Positions 8,502-16,987 of a stretch of 64,000 nucleotides of DNA are shown here, piece by piece; within the stretch, counting starts at the first letter, position 1; each line of letters begins with the position of its first letter. Made by a program: the position numbers and the translations under genes. The notes below the pieces were generated by a model. The model did no database searches and had not been told where the DNA came from. It worked only from the letters and a program-made list of their open reading frames with translations. This stretch comes from Holophagae bacterium (GTDB lineage: Bacteria; Acidobacteriota; Holophagae; Acanthopleuribacterales; Acanthopleuribacteraceae): assembly GCA_030429565.1 (NCBI GenBank), contig JAUIFE010000014.1, positions 1-64,000 of the forward strand, read 5' to 3'.

Positions 8502-9851
8502 TTAATCGGCCTGACGCTCGTTCTCTTGCGCAGCGGTGTCTTGGTTGCGCACCAAAACATCGCCACCAGCGCGAACTACATCCAGTTGAGCGAGGTAGGT
8601 CGTCACTTGCTGCTGGAAGGCATCGCGCTGGGCGTCTGGAACCGGAGTGCTAGGCGGAAACTTTTGCGCGGTGGGGTCGACGTAGCGACCGTTGCGCTTC
8701 ATGCCGTAGTGCAAGTGGTAGCCGGTGGCGTAACCGGTTTTACCGACATAACCGACGACATCGCCTTGTTTCACGCGCGCACCGACGTGCACACCCTTGG
8801 CAATTTTGTTGAGGTGGAAATATTGCGTGAGAATTTTGTTGCGGTGCTGGATTTCAACAGCAATCCCGGCACCGCCGTAACGACCGGCACGCACAATCCT
8901 CCCGGAGGCAACCGCCATAACCGGCGTATTGCGCGGTGCGCCGTAATCCACACCGTTGTGAGCACGGCGGCGTTTGAGCACTGGGTGGAAGCGGTTGCGG
9001 TTAAAACGCGAGGTAATTCGCTGCAATTTGAGCGGGGAACGCATCATTTCACGCACCAAGGACTTGCCCTCGGCATTGTAATAGCCGATATCACCGTCGC
9101 CCGCGTCAAAGGCGTAGGCATCGTAGGTATCGAAAGCCCCTTGATAACGGGCAGCCAAGATATCGCCGTATTCGAGGAAGTGATGGCCGTCTTCATTGCG
9201 GACGTATTTTGCTTCGATCAAAATGTCGAAGCGGTCGCCCTGGCGTGGGTCTTTATAAAAATCGATGTCCCAAGCGAACACCTTGGCCAGCTTGCCCGCA
9301 AGCACGGCAGTTTGCGGCTCCTCGGCGAGTGCGCCAAAAAGGCTAATATCGATGGCGCCGCGCACAATTTTGGCTTCGGTGTAGGTTTCCACCTCGCGAC
9401 GCGCAAGAGCAGCTTCACCGTCAAGGCCGTCTAAGTCATAAATCTCGACCGGCGACACTTTGAGAGTAAAGGCGGCCACGGCGCCGTCCTCACGGAATCC
9501 CACCTCCCAAGCATGTTCCGGATGGGATTTGCGGAAATTGTAAACGGGGGTTAGCAGGTCGATGATGCGGTGAATATCGCCGCTATCAACGCCGCTCTGC
9601 TGGAGCTGGTTGTAAATCAGGGTATTGCCAAAGGTGCCTCGTTTCCAGCTCAGCAACGAGCGAGGATCGACCGGCTCGGGTTCCGGTTCGACCACCACCG
9701 GCACCGGAACGGCGGCAACAGTCGCCTCGGGCTCGGGTTTTGTGTCGTCGCGGTTCAACACAACCGCGCCTAAAGAAATAAGGGCACCAACCAACAACAG
9801 TGAAGCAGCGATATTGCGGTAACGCAAACGCTTCGCCAAGGAATCGAACAT
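8502..9851 (-). CDS. M23 (LytM-type) murein endopeptidase, membrane anchored
   Basis: 449 residues from ATG 9851, preceded by GGGGGAAAC. Family members cut peptide cross-links of peptidoglycan. An N-terminal membrane segment (AASLLLVGALISLGAVVL, about 15-32) is followed by a Pro/Glu-rich spacer and a ~200-residue middle region with GTFGNTLIYNQLQQSGV and IDLLTPVYNFR, as in MepM/OapA-like proteins. The LytM domain has the zinc motifs RAHNGVDYG (H...D) and GYHLHYGMKRNG (HxH), plus GRIVRAG and GDVVGYVGKTG. All expected metal ligands are present. The gene is 240 bases upstream of the Mrp pair on the same strand. Confidence 0.92.
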   Translation of the reverse strand: MFDSLAKRLRYRNIAASLLLVGALISLGAVVLNRDDTKPEPEATVAAVPVPVVVEPEPEPVDPRSLLSWKRGTFGNTLIYNQLQQSGVDSGDIHRIIDLLTPVYNFRKSHPEHAWEVGFREDGAVAAFTLKVSPVEIYDLDGLDGEAALARREVETYTEAKIVRGAIDISLFGALAEEPQTAVLAGKLAKVFAWDIDFYKDPRQGDRFDILIEAKYVRNEDGHHFLEYGDILAARYQGAFDTYDAYAFDAGDGDIGYYNAEGKSLVREMMRSPLKLQRITSRFNRNRFHPVLKRRRAHNGVDYGAPRNTPVMAVASGRIVRAGRYGGAGIAVEIQHRNKILTQYFHLNKIAKGVHVGARVKQGDVVGYVGKTGYATGYHLHYGMKRNGRYVDPTAQKFPPSTPVPDAQRDAFQQQVTTYLAQLDVVRAGGDVLVRNQDTAAQENERQAD

Positions 9852-10291
9852 GTTTCCCCCGAGGTAATGATCAAAAAAGAAACGGGTCGCAATCCTGTCA
9901 AATGAGGAACACCAGACCTCAGACGTGTCGGGCGCCAAGTGTCGCTGAAAAAAATCACACCCACCTGAGCCGACAAGGATTACGAGGGGTAAAATCTAAT
10001 ATCAAAACCAAGCATAGTAACATTATGTCGTCGTTATGCCCAGTCGAAAAACCTAAGAGCCAACGCATCATCCTCAAAATTACGCCATAAAAAAACCAGC
10101 TCGCGACTTTTCCACGGAGTAAAACATCGAATCCACACCAAAGAAGTCACTCACTTAGCCGACCTGGCTCGTCGATACCGACAACCCCTTGACGATCGAC
10201 CGGCGATAAAACTCCAAAAGGACCCCAACGAGCCGCGCAGAACGACGCCGTCTCGATGGGGGTTCCTAAATCAGGTGAGGTGAAGCGACGA
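9852..10291. other. Intergenic stretch, nothing recognised
   Basis: About 440 bases between hutU and the M23 peptidase gene, both on the minus strand. It should hold the promoter of the peptidase gene at its left end. No convincing gene, terminator or RNA was seen. Confidence 0.4.
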
Positions 10292-11944
10292 TTAATCGCG
10301 GTCCATCATAGGAATGTGAACGCCTTTTTTACGCGCATGTTCCTCCGCCAGCTCGTAGCCGGCATCGACGTGACGCACAATCCCCATGCCGGGATCACTG
10401 GTCAAGACACGCTCCAGACGACGTGCCGCGTCGTCGGTGCCATCGGCCACGACAACCATACCGGCGTGAATCGAGTAACCCAAACCAACGCCACCGCCAT
10501 GGTGAACACTGACCCAAGATGCACCGTTGGCGGTGTTGATCAAGGCATTGAGAATCGGCCAGTCGGCCACGGCGTCCGAGCCGTCTTTCATCCCTTCAGT
10601 TTCGCGGTTGGGAGAGGCCACCGAGCCGGAATCAAGGTGATCGCGACCGATCACAATCGGCGCTTTCACCTTGCCGCTGCGAACCAATTCGTTGAACATC
10701 AAACCAGCTTTGGCACGATCACCGTAAGGCAACCAACAGATGCGCGACGGCAAGCCCTGGAACTGTACTTTTTCGCCGGCTTCGTCCAACCAACGCGCCA
10801 AGGCCGTGTTCTCTGGAAACAATTCCTTAAGCGCGCGATCCGTGGTGTAGATATCCTCAGGATCACCGGAGAGCGCCACCCAGCGGAACGGGCCACTGCC
10901 CTGACAGAACAGTGGACGAATATATAACGGAACAAACCCTTTGAAATCAAACGCGTTGTCTACACCAACGCGCTGTGCTTGAGCGCGAATATTATTGCCG
11001 TAATCAAAGGTCGGCACGCCGCGTTTTTGGAAGTCCAGCATTGCACGGACGTGTTCGCCCATAGTTCGCAGCGATTCTTTTTGGTAACGCTCAGGATCGG
11101 CCGACCGTAACGCCACCGCTTCAGCCAAACTCATACCATTGGGTACATAGCCGTTGAGTTCGTCGTGGGCCGAGGTTTGATCGGTCAGCATGTCGGGCTG
11201 GAAGCCGCGCTTCAACAGCTCGGGCAAAATATCGGCAGCGTTGCCGAGGACACCGATCGAAACCGCTTCCTTGCCGGCACGCGCTTTCTCAAGACGCGCC
11301 AGAGCGTCATCCAAGTTCTCAAAACTCTCATCGAGATAACGTGTTTCCAAGCGCTTTTGAATACGCACGGGGTCTACTTCAATCGCCAAACAGGCCGCCC
11401 CGGCCATGGTCGCCGCCAAGGGTTGCGCGCCGCCCATACCACCCAACCCGGCGGTGACAATCACACGCCCCGCTAAGTCGCCGTTGTAATGTTGGCGGCC
11501 CGCTTCAACAAAGGTCTCGTAGGTCCCTTGCAGAATGCCCTGGGTCCCAATGTAAATCCAAGAGCCGGCCGTCATCTGGCCGTACATCATCAGACCTTTG
11601 CGATCAAGTTCGTGGAAGTGTTCCCAATTGGCCCAATTCGGCACCAACATTGAATTGGAAATCAAAACGCGAGGCGCGTCTTTGTGGGATTTAAACACCG
11701 CAACCGGCTTGCCCGATTGAACCAGCAGCGTTTCGTCTTCTTCCAGTTGCTGCAATTCTTTGAGGATGGCGTTAAAACAATCCCAGTTACGAGCGGCTTT
11801 CCCCAAACCGCCGTAAACAATCAAGCGGTCCGGCTCTTCGGCCACTTCAGGATCCAAGTTATTTTGAATCATGCGGAAGGCCGCTTCTTGAACCCAGCCC
11901 TTACACTTGAGTTCATTCCCCCGATTCGCGCGAATGACAGCCAT
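10292..11944 (-). CDS. hutU: Urocanate hydratase
   Basis: 550 residues. It converts urocanate to 4-imidazolone-5-propionate, the second step of histidine degradation, using tightly bound NAD+ as electrophile. Signatures: LIVYGGLGKAARNW, NSMLVPNWANWEHF, MTAGSWIYIGTQGILQGTYE, VTAGLGGMGGAQPLA (nucleotide binding), RICWLPYGDR with the conserved Cys, RDHLDSGSVASPNRETE and HHGGGVGLGYS. Length is that of the family. AGGAGGT precedes the ATG. hutH, hutI and hutG are not adjacent, so the pathway must be completed elsewhere. Confidence 0.97.
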   Translation of the reverse strand: MAVIRANRGNELKCKGWVQEAAFRMIQNNLDPEVAEEPDRLIVYGGLGKAARNWDCFNAILKELQQLEEDETLLVQSGKPVAVFKSHKDAPRVLISNSMLVPNWANWEHFHELDRKGLMMYGQMTAGSWIYIGTQGILQGTYETFVEAGRQHYNGDLAGRVIVTAGLGGMGGAQPLAATMAGAACLAIEVDPVRIQKRLETRYLDESFENLDDALARLEKARAGKEAVSIGVLGNAADILPELLKRGFQPDMLTDQTSAHDELNGYVPNGMSLAEAVALRSADPERYQKESLRTMGEHVRAMLDFQKRGVPTFDYGNNIRAQAQRVGVDNAFDFKGFVPLYIRPLFCQGSGPFRWVALSGDPEDIYTTDRALKELFPENTALARWLDEAGEKVQFQGLPSRICWLPYGDRAKAGLMFNELVRSGKVKAPIVIGRDHLDSGSVASPNRETEGMKDGSDAVADWPILNALINTANGASWVSVHHGGGVGLGYSIHAGMVVVADGTDDAARRLERVLTSDPGMGIVRHVDAGYELAEEHARKKGVHIPMMDRD

Positions 11945-12014
11945 CGCTGTACCTCCTGTCCTGTAAAAGAAAAAAATCGAGAATGGTTCCCGCGTCGCTT
12001 TAGGTCATGGTCGA

Positions 12015-14255
12015 CTAGAGACCGCGCAAGGACGCACGGTTAGACCCGCCGCTGTTGGGTTGATAGGTGCGCTGCAACGCCTGCACGAACGATTCCGCCA
12101 CTTTCTGCCGAAACTTGGCGTTTTTCATATTGGCTCGATCGTGCTGGTTATTGAGGTTGCACACCTCGATCAACACCCGTGTCGGCACTCGGTTGTAGCG
12201 AATCACCGCGGGAACGAATGGTTTGCGCGGGTTACGATAAATGGCCGAACGGATCGGCTTTTGATGGTAAACCCGGATGCCGGCCTCTTTTTTGGCCGCT
12301 TTGAGATTCATGGCAAAGCTGGTGCTTAAAGCCTGGGCTTGACGCAACTGCTTCTTGGTAAAGGAAAATTGATTGCCACGATATTCGGCATAGCGCTGGT
12401 AGCGCGACGCCGGTGATCGTTTCGGCCCTAATCGGGCATCCGGCACGTAGAACATACTGCCGCGAATGCTGCGGTGCAGCGACTCGGCATGGAAGCTGGC
12501 AAACAGAATATTTTCCGGCTTGACCCCTTGCTTGACCAAGCGGTCATAGTGGTGATTGGCGATCAACCAACGCAAATGCACCCCGTCAACAACCATGTTC
12601 TTGGCGGTTAGCGGGTAACGCGGCTGTGTCAACAACACTTCATCGTTGTCACGCCGGAATTTAGAAACGTCTTGAACCTTGTAATTCACGGAAGGGTCGA
12701 GAATGGTGGGAATCACCACCGCGCCGGTCTCTTGCTCCAACTTGGCTTTAACACGGCAAAGAATGTCATAAACGTAATCATCTTCCCAAATGCCGCGCGG
12801 CATGGCACCGGGATCACGGCCACCGTGGCCCGCGTCCAAAATAACGTAGACGCCCTCAAGATTGCGCGATACGACCTCGGTCGCCATCAGCGAAACTTCG
12901 GCTAAGTTTTCAAGGTAGGCTTGAAAAACCGGATCATCCTGAGCCAGGTATTCCGGCTCGAGTAATTCGTAGGGAATGCGAATCGGGGTTCCGATCGCCA
13001 GATCCGTTTCATCGCGAATGTTGTTCCGTTCGATAATCGTCCGCGCCACGCGGTTAACATCCGCGGCACGCGTCAAACCACAGAAACGCACCACCACCGA
13101 GCTATAAATTGCCTCACCCGCTTTGAGTCGGTACTGGGCGTAACGGCCCTTGCGATCACTGCCCCACGTCAACAAGCCACGCACCTGATCCAAGTCGGCA
13201 AGGTGTTTGAGAATCCGTTGCTGGGCTTCGGCATTGGGTTTTTGCGCCTCGGCTGCTCCCGCCTCATTGTCATCGGCCGCCTGCTCTGGAGCAGCCGGCT
13301 CATTGGCCTCCACGAAATCTTGCTGCTCGACGACTGGTTCATCTTGATTTTCGAGATCGCCACTGCTGCTAGAGGGTTCGGTATCCTGGCCGGACTCGAC
13401 AATTTCGTCCGGCTGAGTCGCCACGGTCGACTCGGGGTTGCGACCTTGCACGACCGCTTCAAAAGAAGGCAGTTCTTCGGGTTGTGCCACCGGAGTAGGC
13501 TCGTGAAATACCGGTCCGGCGTCGGTGTCTTCCGTCGCGGTTTCGATCTCGCGTGCAGGCGTGTTTGTCGAAGAGGCAGGCGTGTTTGCCGAGGCGGCAG
13601 GCGTGTTTGCCGAGGCGGCAGGCGTGTTTGTCGAAGATGCTGCAACGCCCGGCTCGGGCAATGCCGGTAGCTGTGGTTCATCGGGTTGCGGCATACCGTC
13701 GACCATCTCGCCACGCATCTCGCTGAACAAGATCTCCTTGGGCACAATCACCACCAGACCTTTGTAAACACCGTCCGATTTCAAACCGGATGCGCGCTTG
13801 ATGCGCTCCCAATGCGTACCTGTCCCGGTAAAAATCTGCGAAATCGACCATAGCGTTTCGTGGCCGGGATACAAAACGCGATGGCGCAATCGGTTGCCTT
13901 TTAACTGACTACCCGGCCACATCACGCCGACATAGGCGCGCCGAAAGCGCGGCGACAATTGAAAATACGGAATGAGCGCGCGCTTGGCGTTGACGCGGTT
14001 AACCTCGTACTTCTCAAGCGAAAATTGCGGGTCACCAAAGCGACCCGTGTAGAGCTTAACCATATCGGTGAGCTGAGCGGCATCGTCGACACGCAGGTCA
14101 AGATAAGGGCCGCGCCCTTTGGCCAAAGCCGCAAAACTTTGGTCGTCTAATTTTTTCAGGATCTGGTTTTGCCAAGCCTGAACCGGCAATGCGGCCGCCC
14201 CGACAAAAAAAAGTACGATCCCCATACCAGATAAAAACACACGAAATTGAGTCAT
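12015..14255 (-). CDS. Large exported N-acetylmuramoyl-L-alanine amidase with LysM-like N-terminus
   Basis: 746 residues from ATG 14255 with a signal peptide (VLFFVGAAALPVQA). Residues ~110-190 resemble a LysM-type wall-binding module (LYPGHETLWSISQIFTG, VYKGLVVIVPKEIL). A low-complexity Ser/Thr/Pro/Glu-rich linker follows (~215-360) and includes four copies of a seven-residue NTPAASA-like repeat. A second LysM-like stretch (KAGEAIYSSVVVRFCG...) leads into an Amidase_3 domain: VILDAGHGGRDPGAM (first zinc ligand), a HAES segment where the family usually has a His-containing HAN/HAD, and a terminal RVLIEVCNLNN with the catalytic Glu. It should cleave the glycan-peptide bond of murein. No operon partner. 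Confidence 0.82.
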   Translation of the reverse strand: MTQFRVFLSGMGIVLFFVGAAALPVQAWQNQILKKLDDQSFAALAKGRGPYLDLRVDDAAQLTDMVKLYTGRFGDPQFSLEKYEVNRVNAKRALIPYFQLSPRFRRAYVGVMWPGSQLKGNRLRHRVLYPGHETLWSISQIFTGTGTHWERIKRASGLKSDGVYKGLVVIVPKEILFSEMRGEMVDGMPQPDEPQLPALPEPGVAASSTNTPAASANTPAASANTPASSTNTPAREIETATEDTDAGPVFHEPTPVAQPEELPSFEAVVQGRNPESTVATQPDEIVESGQDTEPSSSSGDLENQDEPVVEQQDFVEANEPAAPEQAADDNEAGAAEAQKPNAEAQQRILKHLADLDQVRGLLTWGSDRKGRYAQYRLKAGEAIYSSVVVRFCGLTRAADVNRVARTIIERNNIRDETDLAIGTPIRIPYELLEPEYLAQDDPVFQAYLENLAEVSLMATEVVSRNLEGVYVILDAGHGGRDPGAMPRGIWEDDYVYDILCRVKAKLEQETGAVVIPTILDPSVNYKVQDVSKFRRDNDEVLLTQPRYPLTAKNMVVDGVHLRWLIANHHYDRLVKQGVKPENILFASFHAESLHRSIRGSMFYVPDARLGPKRSPASRYQRYAEYRGNQFSFTKKQLRQAQALSTSFAMNLKAAKKEAGIRVYHQKPIRSAIYRNPRKPFVPAVIRYNRVPTRVLIEVCNLNNQHDRANMKNAKFRQKVAESFVQALQRTYQPNSGGSNRASLRGL
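13558..13641 (-). repeat. Four tandem 21-base repeats inside the amidase gene
   Basis: Four consecutive copies of a unit beginning GGCGTGTTTG (starts at 13558, 13579, 13600 and 13621). The middle two are identical. They encode NTPAASA-like heptads in the linker and keep the frame whatever the copy number. Confidence 0.9.
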
Positions 14256-14866
14256 GGTGCCACGAGTAAAAACAGAATCTGCAGCGCGCCGGCGCACTGG
14301 TCGGTGTCGGCTCGCGGAAAAATGCGGCGCGAGGGCCACCAAGAATCCGAAAGGCAACGACCGGGAACGAGGCGCCGTGAATGGCGGCATCTTACCGACA
14401 AGCTGAAATCACCATAGCAAAAGCCCTGGCTGAAGTGAAGAACAGAGGCGGCGCAACCCAACATGCGCGCGACCGGACTCCCGCATGAATGCGGCACAGC
14501 ATTCCGTTAAATTAACCGCTAAATTAACCGCACAGCCGAGGCTAACCCCGGACCCGAGGTTTCCTTAAACCTGGTTTTTTTGAGTCGACCACATAGAATC
14601 ATTCCAAACCCACACAACTTCTTTATAATGGACCCTGGTAACCTCGCAATGCTCAGCCGGCCTACGTGCCGACACAACGCCTGGCACCTCCTGCCGGCAA
14701 ACGATGTGGGCCTCCGCTGTTTGGGGTTACCGGTCAAAGCGAACGTCGACGTCGACCGTTTCGCATGATGTTCGCCCCACCTAACAGGCGGCTCCTCCCC
14801 GCGATCCCGCCACATGCTTCTTCCTTGTTTGACACCATCCGAGATACTGACAGTTCAGGAATTCCC
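14256..14866. other. Divergent intergenic region with a 12-base tandem repeat and a hairpin/T-tract
   Basis: About 610 bases between the divergent amidase and P450-like genes. TAAATTAACCGC occurs twice in tandem at 14508-14531. AGGTTT/AAACCT at 14557-14572 forms a hairpin followed by GGTTTTTTT, a terminator-like structure on the plus strand with no obvious gene before it. Promoters for both genes must lie here but I cannot place them. Confidence 0.4.
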
Positions 14867-16072
14867 ATGCCGCAAATCCCGTTGTTTCATCCTTTCTTGC
14901 CCGATGCGCTCAAGAACCCCTACCCTTTTTACAACCGATTACGCGAAGAAGACCCGCTGCACTGGAGTGCACTCGAGTGCTGGATGGTATTCGGCAACGA
15001 GGACATCCACACCTTTCTCAACCACGACCGTTTTTCGCTGGAACCGATCTTCACCGAAGTCGACGAGGAAGCGATGCCTTTTGAGGCCGCCTGTAACCGC
15101 TGGTACCGTTTGATTAACCCCGTACAGAAAAGTTATTTCCGCAAACGGCTCGACCATCTCCTGACAGAAGCAACCCTCCAAAAGTACGCCTCGTTGTGGC
15201 GCGATGAAGCAGAACGGCTCGCAGCCGCACTGCCCGAATGGGGCATCTCCGACCTAATGGCGCGTTTCATCAAACCGCTGGTACTGGGCGTGGTCGCCGA
15301 TTTGTTGGGCGTTCCCGAAACCATGCGATTCCGGTTCCGCTCCATTTTGACTGAGCTGGACGGACGCCTGTTCGAACTGGCCGGCATGGGTGGCCGCATT
15401 TCGTCCAAAAACCTGATTTTTGGCGATTTATTGCGCATGTATTTGGAACTGGTTTCTGCCAAACAATTGCGCAGTAACAGCGGCGAAGAAGACGCCTTAA
15501 CCGCCTTGTTGGCTTCACCCGAACAAGGCGACCCTGTCGCCGAGGAAGATCTGGTCGATATGCTTGTCTTCTTACTGCACACGCTTACCGAAAACAGCGC
15601 CCACGGCCTGGGCAACGCAATCATCCCGCTCGCGACTTATGCCCAAGAGAACCAACTCGATACACAAAACCCCGAGACCGTGCGAACAGCTTTCGAAGAG
15701 TGCTTGCGCTACGATTCGCCCGTCCAGTTTTTCCCACTCATGGCCCACGAAGACGTCATGTTACACGGAAAAGCCGTCCATCGTGGCCAAAGCGTTTGGC
15801 TGTGTTTGGGGGCCGCCCATCGCGACCCGGCCTACGTCAAAGAGCCCGACCGCTTCAACCCCGAACGCCGTCTCGAACAAACCTTAGCGCTTGATTTATT
15901 GCCAATCATCGATAAGGATTTGTTGCGCGTCATCGCCCACCAGGCGATTCCGATCATTTTGCCGCGTCTCAAAAACGCCAACCTCGTCAGCGAAGGCATT
16001 TCTTGGCAGACCGGTTCTTCTCTTGCGCGCGGACCACGCACTTTGCCGGTTCGTTGGTCGGAACAACCATAA
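14867..16072 (+). CDS. Cytochrome P450-fold protein lacking the heme-thiolate cysteine
   Basis: 401 residues from ATG 14867, with AGGA six bases upstream. It aligns with bacterial P450s along its length: PYPFYNRLREEDPLHW at the start, FIKPLVLGVVADLLGVP, the I-helix region (232-250), the K-helix ExxR (E278-R281 in FEECLRYDSPVQFFP), CLGAAHRDPAYVKEPDRFNP (313-331) and a C-terminal RGPRTLPVRW. Where the F-x-x-G-x-H-x-C-x-G heme loop belongs (~341-352) the sequence reads ALDLLPIIDKDL, with no Cys, Gly or His. The I-helix acid/Thr motif is replaced by HTLTENSAHG. The frame is clean on both sides, so this is not a sequencing slip. It probably cannot do classical P450 chemistry. Known cysteine-less homologues (EryCII, DesVIII) are accessory proteins of glycosyltransferases. 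A spermidine-synthase-fold gene follows after 34 bases. Confidence 0.85.
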   Translation: MPQIPLFHPFLPDALKNPYPFYNRLREEDPLHWSALECWMVFGNEDIHTFLNHDRFSLEPIFTEVDEEAMPFEAACNRWYRLINPVQKSYFRKRLDHLLTEATLQKYASLWRDEAERLAAALPEWGISDLMARFIKPLVLGVVADLLGVPETMRFRFRSILTELDGRLFELAGMGGRISSKNLIFGDLLRMYLELVSAKQLRSNSGEEDALTALLASPEQGDPVAEEDLVDMLVFLLHTLTENSAHGLGNAIIPLATYAQENQLDTQNPETVRTAFEECLRYDSPVQFFPLMAHEDVMLHGKAVHRGQSVWLCLGAAHRDPAYVKEPDRFNPERRLEQTLALDLLPIIDKDLLRVIAHQAIPIILPRLKNANLVSEGISWQTGSSLARGPRTLPVRWSEQP

Positions 16073-16106
16073 CGACCGCCGAGGCAGCACATTGAAGCGA
16101 TACCAC

Positions 16107-16943
16107 ATGAGCGACCTACAAGACGGGCCGCCGCCCCAAGCCACCCTGATCCACGAGTACCAAGACGATTTTGAATGGTTGCGCGTTTGCGAAACCCAAG
16201 ACCCGCATCTCAAGCTGCTGTATTTCGAAGACAGCCTGCACGGTGCGCTCGACTGCAACGAACCCGGCACGCCAGTCCTCTCCTACGTGGCACTTTACTT
16301 GGGTTACCTGCGCCGCCGCGGTGTCACCCCCCAAACCATGCTTATGGGCGGACTGGGCGGCTGCGGTTTTTGGCACGCGGCAAACGCGTTCTGGCCAAAC
16401 CTCGACCGAACCTGTATCGAAATCAACGGTCGCGTCATCGACCTCGCCCGCGCGCATTTCCAGCTTGAGGCCGATGCCGCCGTCATCGAGGACGACTTGC
16501 GCCACGGCTTGGCAAGCCGCGACTTTGCGCCAATCGACGTCATGCTGTGCGACTGCTATGGGGCGATTGATTTGCCGCCGCATTTGATGACGCATGAGTT
16601 CATGGCACTCATCAAAACGCGCTTGAGCCCACGGGGTTTTGCGGCGTTTAACCTTGCCGACGAAGAAGCCAACGCGGTACTTGGCTTCCAGTTGCGAACC
16701 TTACTGGCCGTTTTCGGCCGTGTCGCCCTGCTGCGCGACCCCGAAGCCGCCAACGTCGCCGCCATCGTCTGCCGCGATCCACAAGCCGTCGTTACCGAAG
16801 AAGTCCACTGGCAAAACACCTTGTACGTGGCTCAAGTGTTGGACGAAAACAGCACCAGCTTGCCTGCTTTTGTTGCGGAAGCCGAAGTACTCACCGACGA
16901 AAACCTAGCCGACACCCTCGACCAATTCGGGCTCTGCTGCTAG
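16107..16943 (+). CDS. Spermidine synthase-fold SAM-dependent protein
   Basis: 278 residues from ATG 16107. A TTG at 16092 with GAGG upstream would add five residues (MKRYH) and is a fair alternative. The Rossmann core has MLMGGLGGCGFWHAA (nucleotide loop), DRTCIEINGRVIDLAR with the acidic residue that binds the SAM ribose, AAVIEDDLRHGL, and DVMLCDCYGAIDLPPHLMTH, which matches the spermidine-synthase gatekeeper region in layout (D..Y, then PPHL). The N-terminus is short, and the family's polyamine-binding residues cannot be confirmed, so a methyltransferase or aminopropyltransferase role is possible. It is 34 bases downstream of the cysteine-less P450 homologue and probably in the same transcript. 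Confidence 0.72.
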   Translation: MSDLQDGPPPQATLIHEYQDDFEWLRVCETQDPHLKLLYFEDSLHGALDCNEPGTPVLSYVALYLGYLRRRGVTPQTMLMGGLGGCGFWHAANAFWPNLDRTCIEINGRVIDLARAHFQLEADAAVIEDDLRHGLASRDFAPIDVMLCDCYGAIDLPPHLMTHEFMALIKTRLSPRGFAAFNLADEEANAVLGFQLRTLLAVFGRVALLRDPEAANVAAIVCRDPQAVVTEEVHWQNTLYVAQVLDENSTSLPAFVAEAEVLTDENLADTLDQFGLCC

Positions 16944-16947
16944 AAAA

Positions 16948-16985
16948 CAACGGCCCGCGCACCGGATACGGCGGGCGGGCTCCTG
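16948..16985. terminator. Possible shared hairpin between convergent genes
   Basis: GCCCGC and GCGGGC pair across an ~11-base loop between the ends of the spermidine-synthase-like gene and the desaturase gene. On the minus strand the stem is followed by CGTTGTTTT, a weak T-tract. Confidence 0.4.
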
Positions 16986-16987
16986 AT

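Noticed and set aside
8526..9434. 302-codon plus-strand frame opposite the M23 peptidase gene
   Set aside because: It is the antisense shadow of a well-supported gene and its residues match no family.
10256..10927. 223-codon plus-strand frame opposite hutU
   Set aside because: Antisense to the strongly conserved urocanate hydratase; compositional shadow.
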